Of a stretch of 64,000 nt of DNA, positions 63,309-64,000 are shown one piece after another; within the stretch, counting starts at the first letter, position 1, and every line of letters begins with the position of its first letter. Source of the DNA: Oceaniglobus ichthyenteri. Lineage in GTDB: Bacteria; Pseudomonadota; Alphaproteobacteria; Rhodobacterales; Rhodobacteraceae. The stretch spans positions 124,001 through 188,000 of the forward strand of contig NZ_QAGK01000006.1 of assembly GCF_003057885.1 (NCBI RefSeq). The letters are read 5' to 3'. The notes beneath the pieces were generated by a model that saw nothing but the letters and a program-made list of their open reading frames with translations, was not told the origin of the DNA and made no database searches. The translations under genes and the position numbers were made by a program.

Positions 63309-64000
63309 TTAGGTCCGCGCCTTCACATCGTCCGGCGTGGCAATATTCGCCACCTCGGCATCGCGCGCGATTCGCCGAATCATTCCCGACAATGCCTTGC
63401 CCGCGCCGATTTCCCAGAACGAATCTACCCCGGCGTCGACCATCATCATCACGCTTTCACGCCACCGCACCGCACCGGTGATCTGCTGCACCAGCAAATC
63501 ACGAATCAATTCCGGATCGGTCGCCGGCCCGGCTGTCACGTTGCAAACCACGGGCACCTGCGGTGATTTGATTTCTACCGTACGCAACGCACCCGCCATC
63601 GCCTCGGCAGCGGGTTGCATCAGGGTACAGTGAAACGGGGCTGACACGGGCAACAACAGCGCCCGCTTTGCACCTTTGCCCTTGGCCATATCCACCGCAC
63701 GCTGAACCGCTGCCGCATCGCCCGAAATCACCACCTGCGCCGGGTCGTTATCATTGGCCGCCTGGCACACCTGGCCCTCTGCCGCCTCGGCCGCCAGGGC
63801 CGTGACCGCCGCCAGATCTAACCCCAAAATCGCCGCCATCGCGCCCTGCCCCACAGGAACCGCAGCCTGCATCGCCTGACCGCGGGCCCGCAGCAACCGC
63901 GCCGTATCGGCCACTGAAATCGCGCCCGCCGCCGCCAACGCAGAATATTCGCCCAAAGAATGCCCTGCCACAAAGGCCGCATCGCTGACTGAAATGCCTT
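63309..64000 (-). CDS. fabD: Malonyl CoA-ACP transacylase (fabD), N-terminus beyond the right edge
   Basis: The frame is open through the right edge; 230 codons are in the window. The catalytic serine lies in GHSLGEYSAL and the His is in SAPFHCTLM. It loads malonyl groups on AcpP. The N-terminal about 80 residues are missing from the window, not from the gene. The 76-bp gap to fabG has no clear terminator. Confidence 0.95.
   Translation of the reverse strand, partial: GISVSDAAFVAGHSLGEYSALAAAGAISVADTARLLRARGQAMQAAVPVGQGAMAAILGLDLAAVTALAAEAAEGQVCQAANDNDPAQVVISGDAAAVQRAVDMAKGKGAKRALLLPVSAPFHCTLMQPAAEAMAGALRTVEIKSPQVPVVCNVTAGPATDPELIRDLLVQQITGAVRWRESVMMMVDAGVDSFWEIGAGKALSGMIRRIARDAEVANIATPDDVKART

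Noticed and set aside
1-64000. CRISPR arrays, tRNA or rRNA genes, insertion sequences
   Set aside because: No regularly spaced repeats, tRNA-like cloverleaf, rRNA sequence or transposase was seen in any region not covered by genes.

Overview
The window reads as a chromosomal segment of an alphaproteobacterium of the Rhodobacteraceae (roseobacter-like). The evidence is a complete Rhodobacter-type gene transfer agent (GTA) cluster lying next to cysE, pyruvate dehydrogenase genes whose E1-beta carries a lipoyl domain, a class I FbaB aldolase, and G+C-rich codon use throughout. I saw no tRNA, rRNA, CRISPR array, insertion sequence or integrase.

Bases 1-23,418 form a Wzx/Wzy-type exopolysaccharide (EPS) locus: an O-antigen-ligase-like polymerase fragment at the left edge, three glycosyltransferases, a flippase, a Wzz/GumC-like co-polymerase, a CpsD/CapB-like ATPase with a defective Walker A motif, and an ExoY-type initiating sugar transferase. 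Embedded in it is a tight seven-gene operon (601-17,374) that joins secondary metabolism to polysaccharide genes: a type I PKS (KS-AT-KR-DH-ACP-TE), a GT2, an NRPS-like protein (formyltransferase, C-domain remnant, adenylation domain interrupted by a luciferase-like monooxygenase, PCP), its own phosphopantetheinyl transferase, two paralogous SGNH hydrolases (one Tat-exported, one fused to a glycosidase-like region) and another GT2. The adenylation domain has a near-canonical glycine specificity code. This is the best candidate here for an undescribed system: a small glycine-derived acyl group made by the PKS/NRPS pair and possibly attached to an extracellular glycan.

Bases 23,900-45,000 are mostly housekeeping: D-lyxose isomerase, an aminotransferase, DsbA, IspG, a RodZ-like protein, an M20 peptidase, a nucleoside hydrolase, SelO, two cyclophilins, Pgk, FbaB, FtsB, the PDH operon (E1-alpha, lipoyl-E1-beta, E2) and CysE. 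An exported protein of 539 residues and one of 194 residues have no assigned role.

Bases 44,950-59,161 hold the GTA cluster on the minus strand, g1 (small terminase) through g15, with every structural gene intact and only g3.5 absent. Several hairpins lie between its genes, and an intrinsic terminator sits about 43 bp upstream of g1. Upstream of it, also on the minus strand, is a fatty-acid synthesis operon, fabD (cut by the right edge)-fabG-acpP-fabF-mltG.

Functional names come from recognised motifs and gene order. No searches or structure predictions were run.
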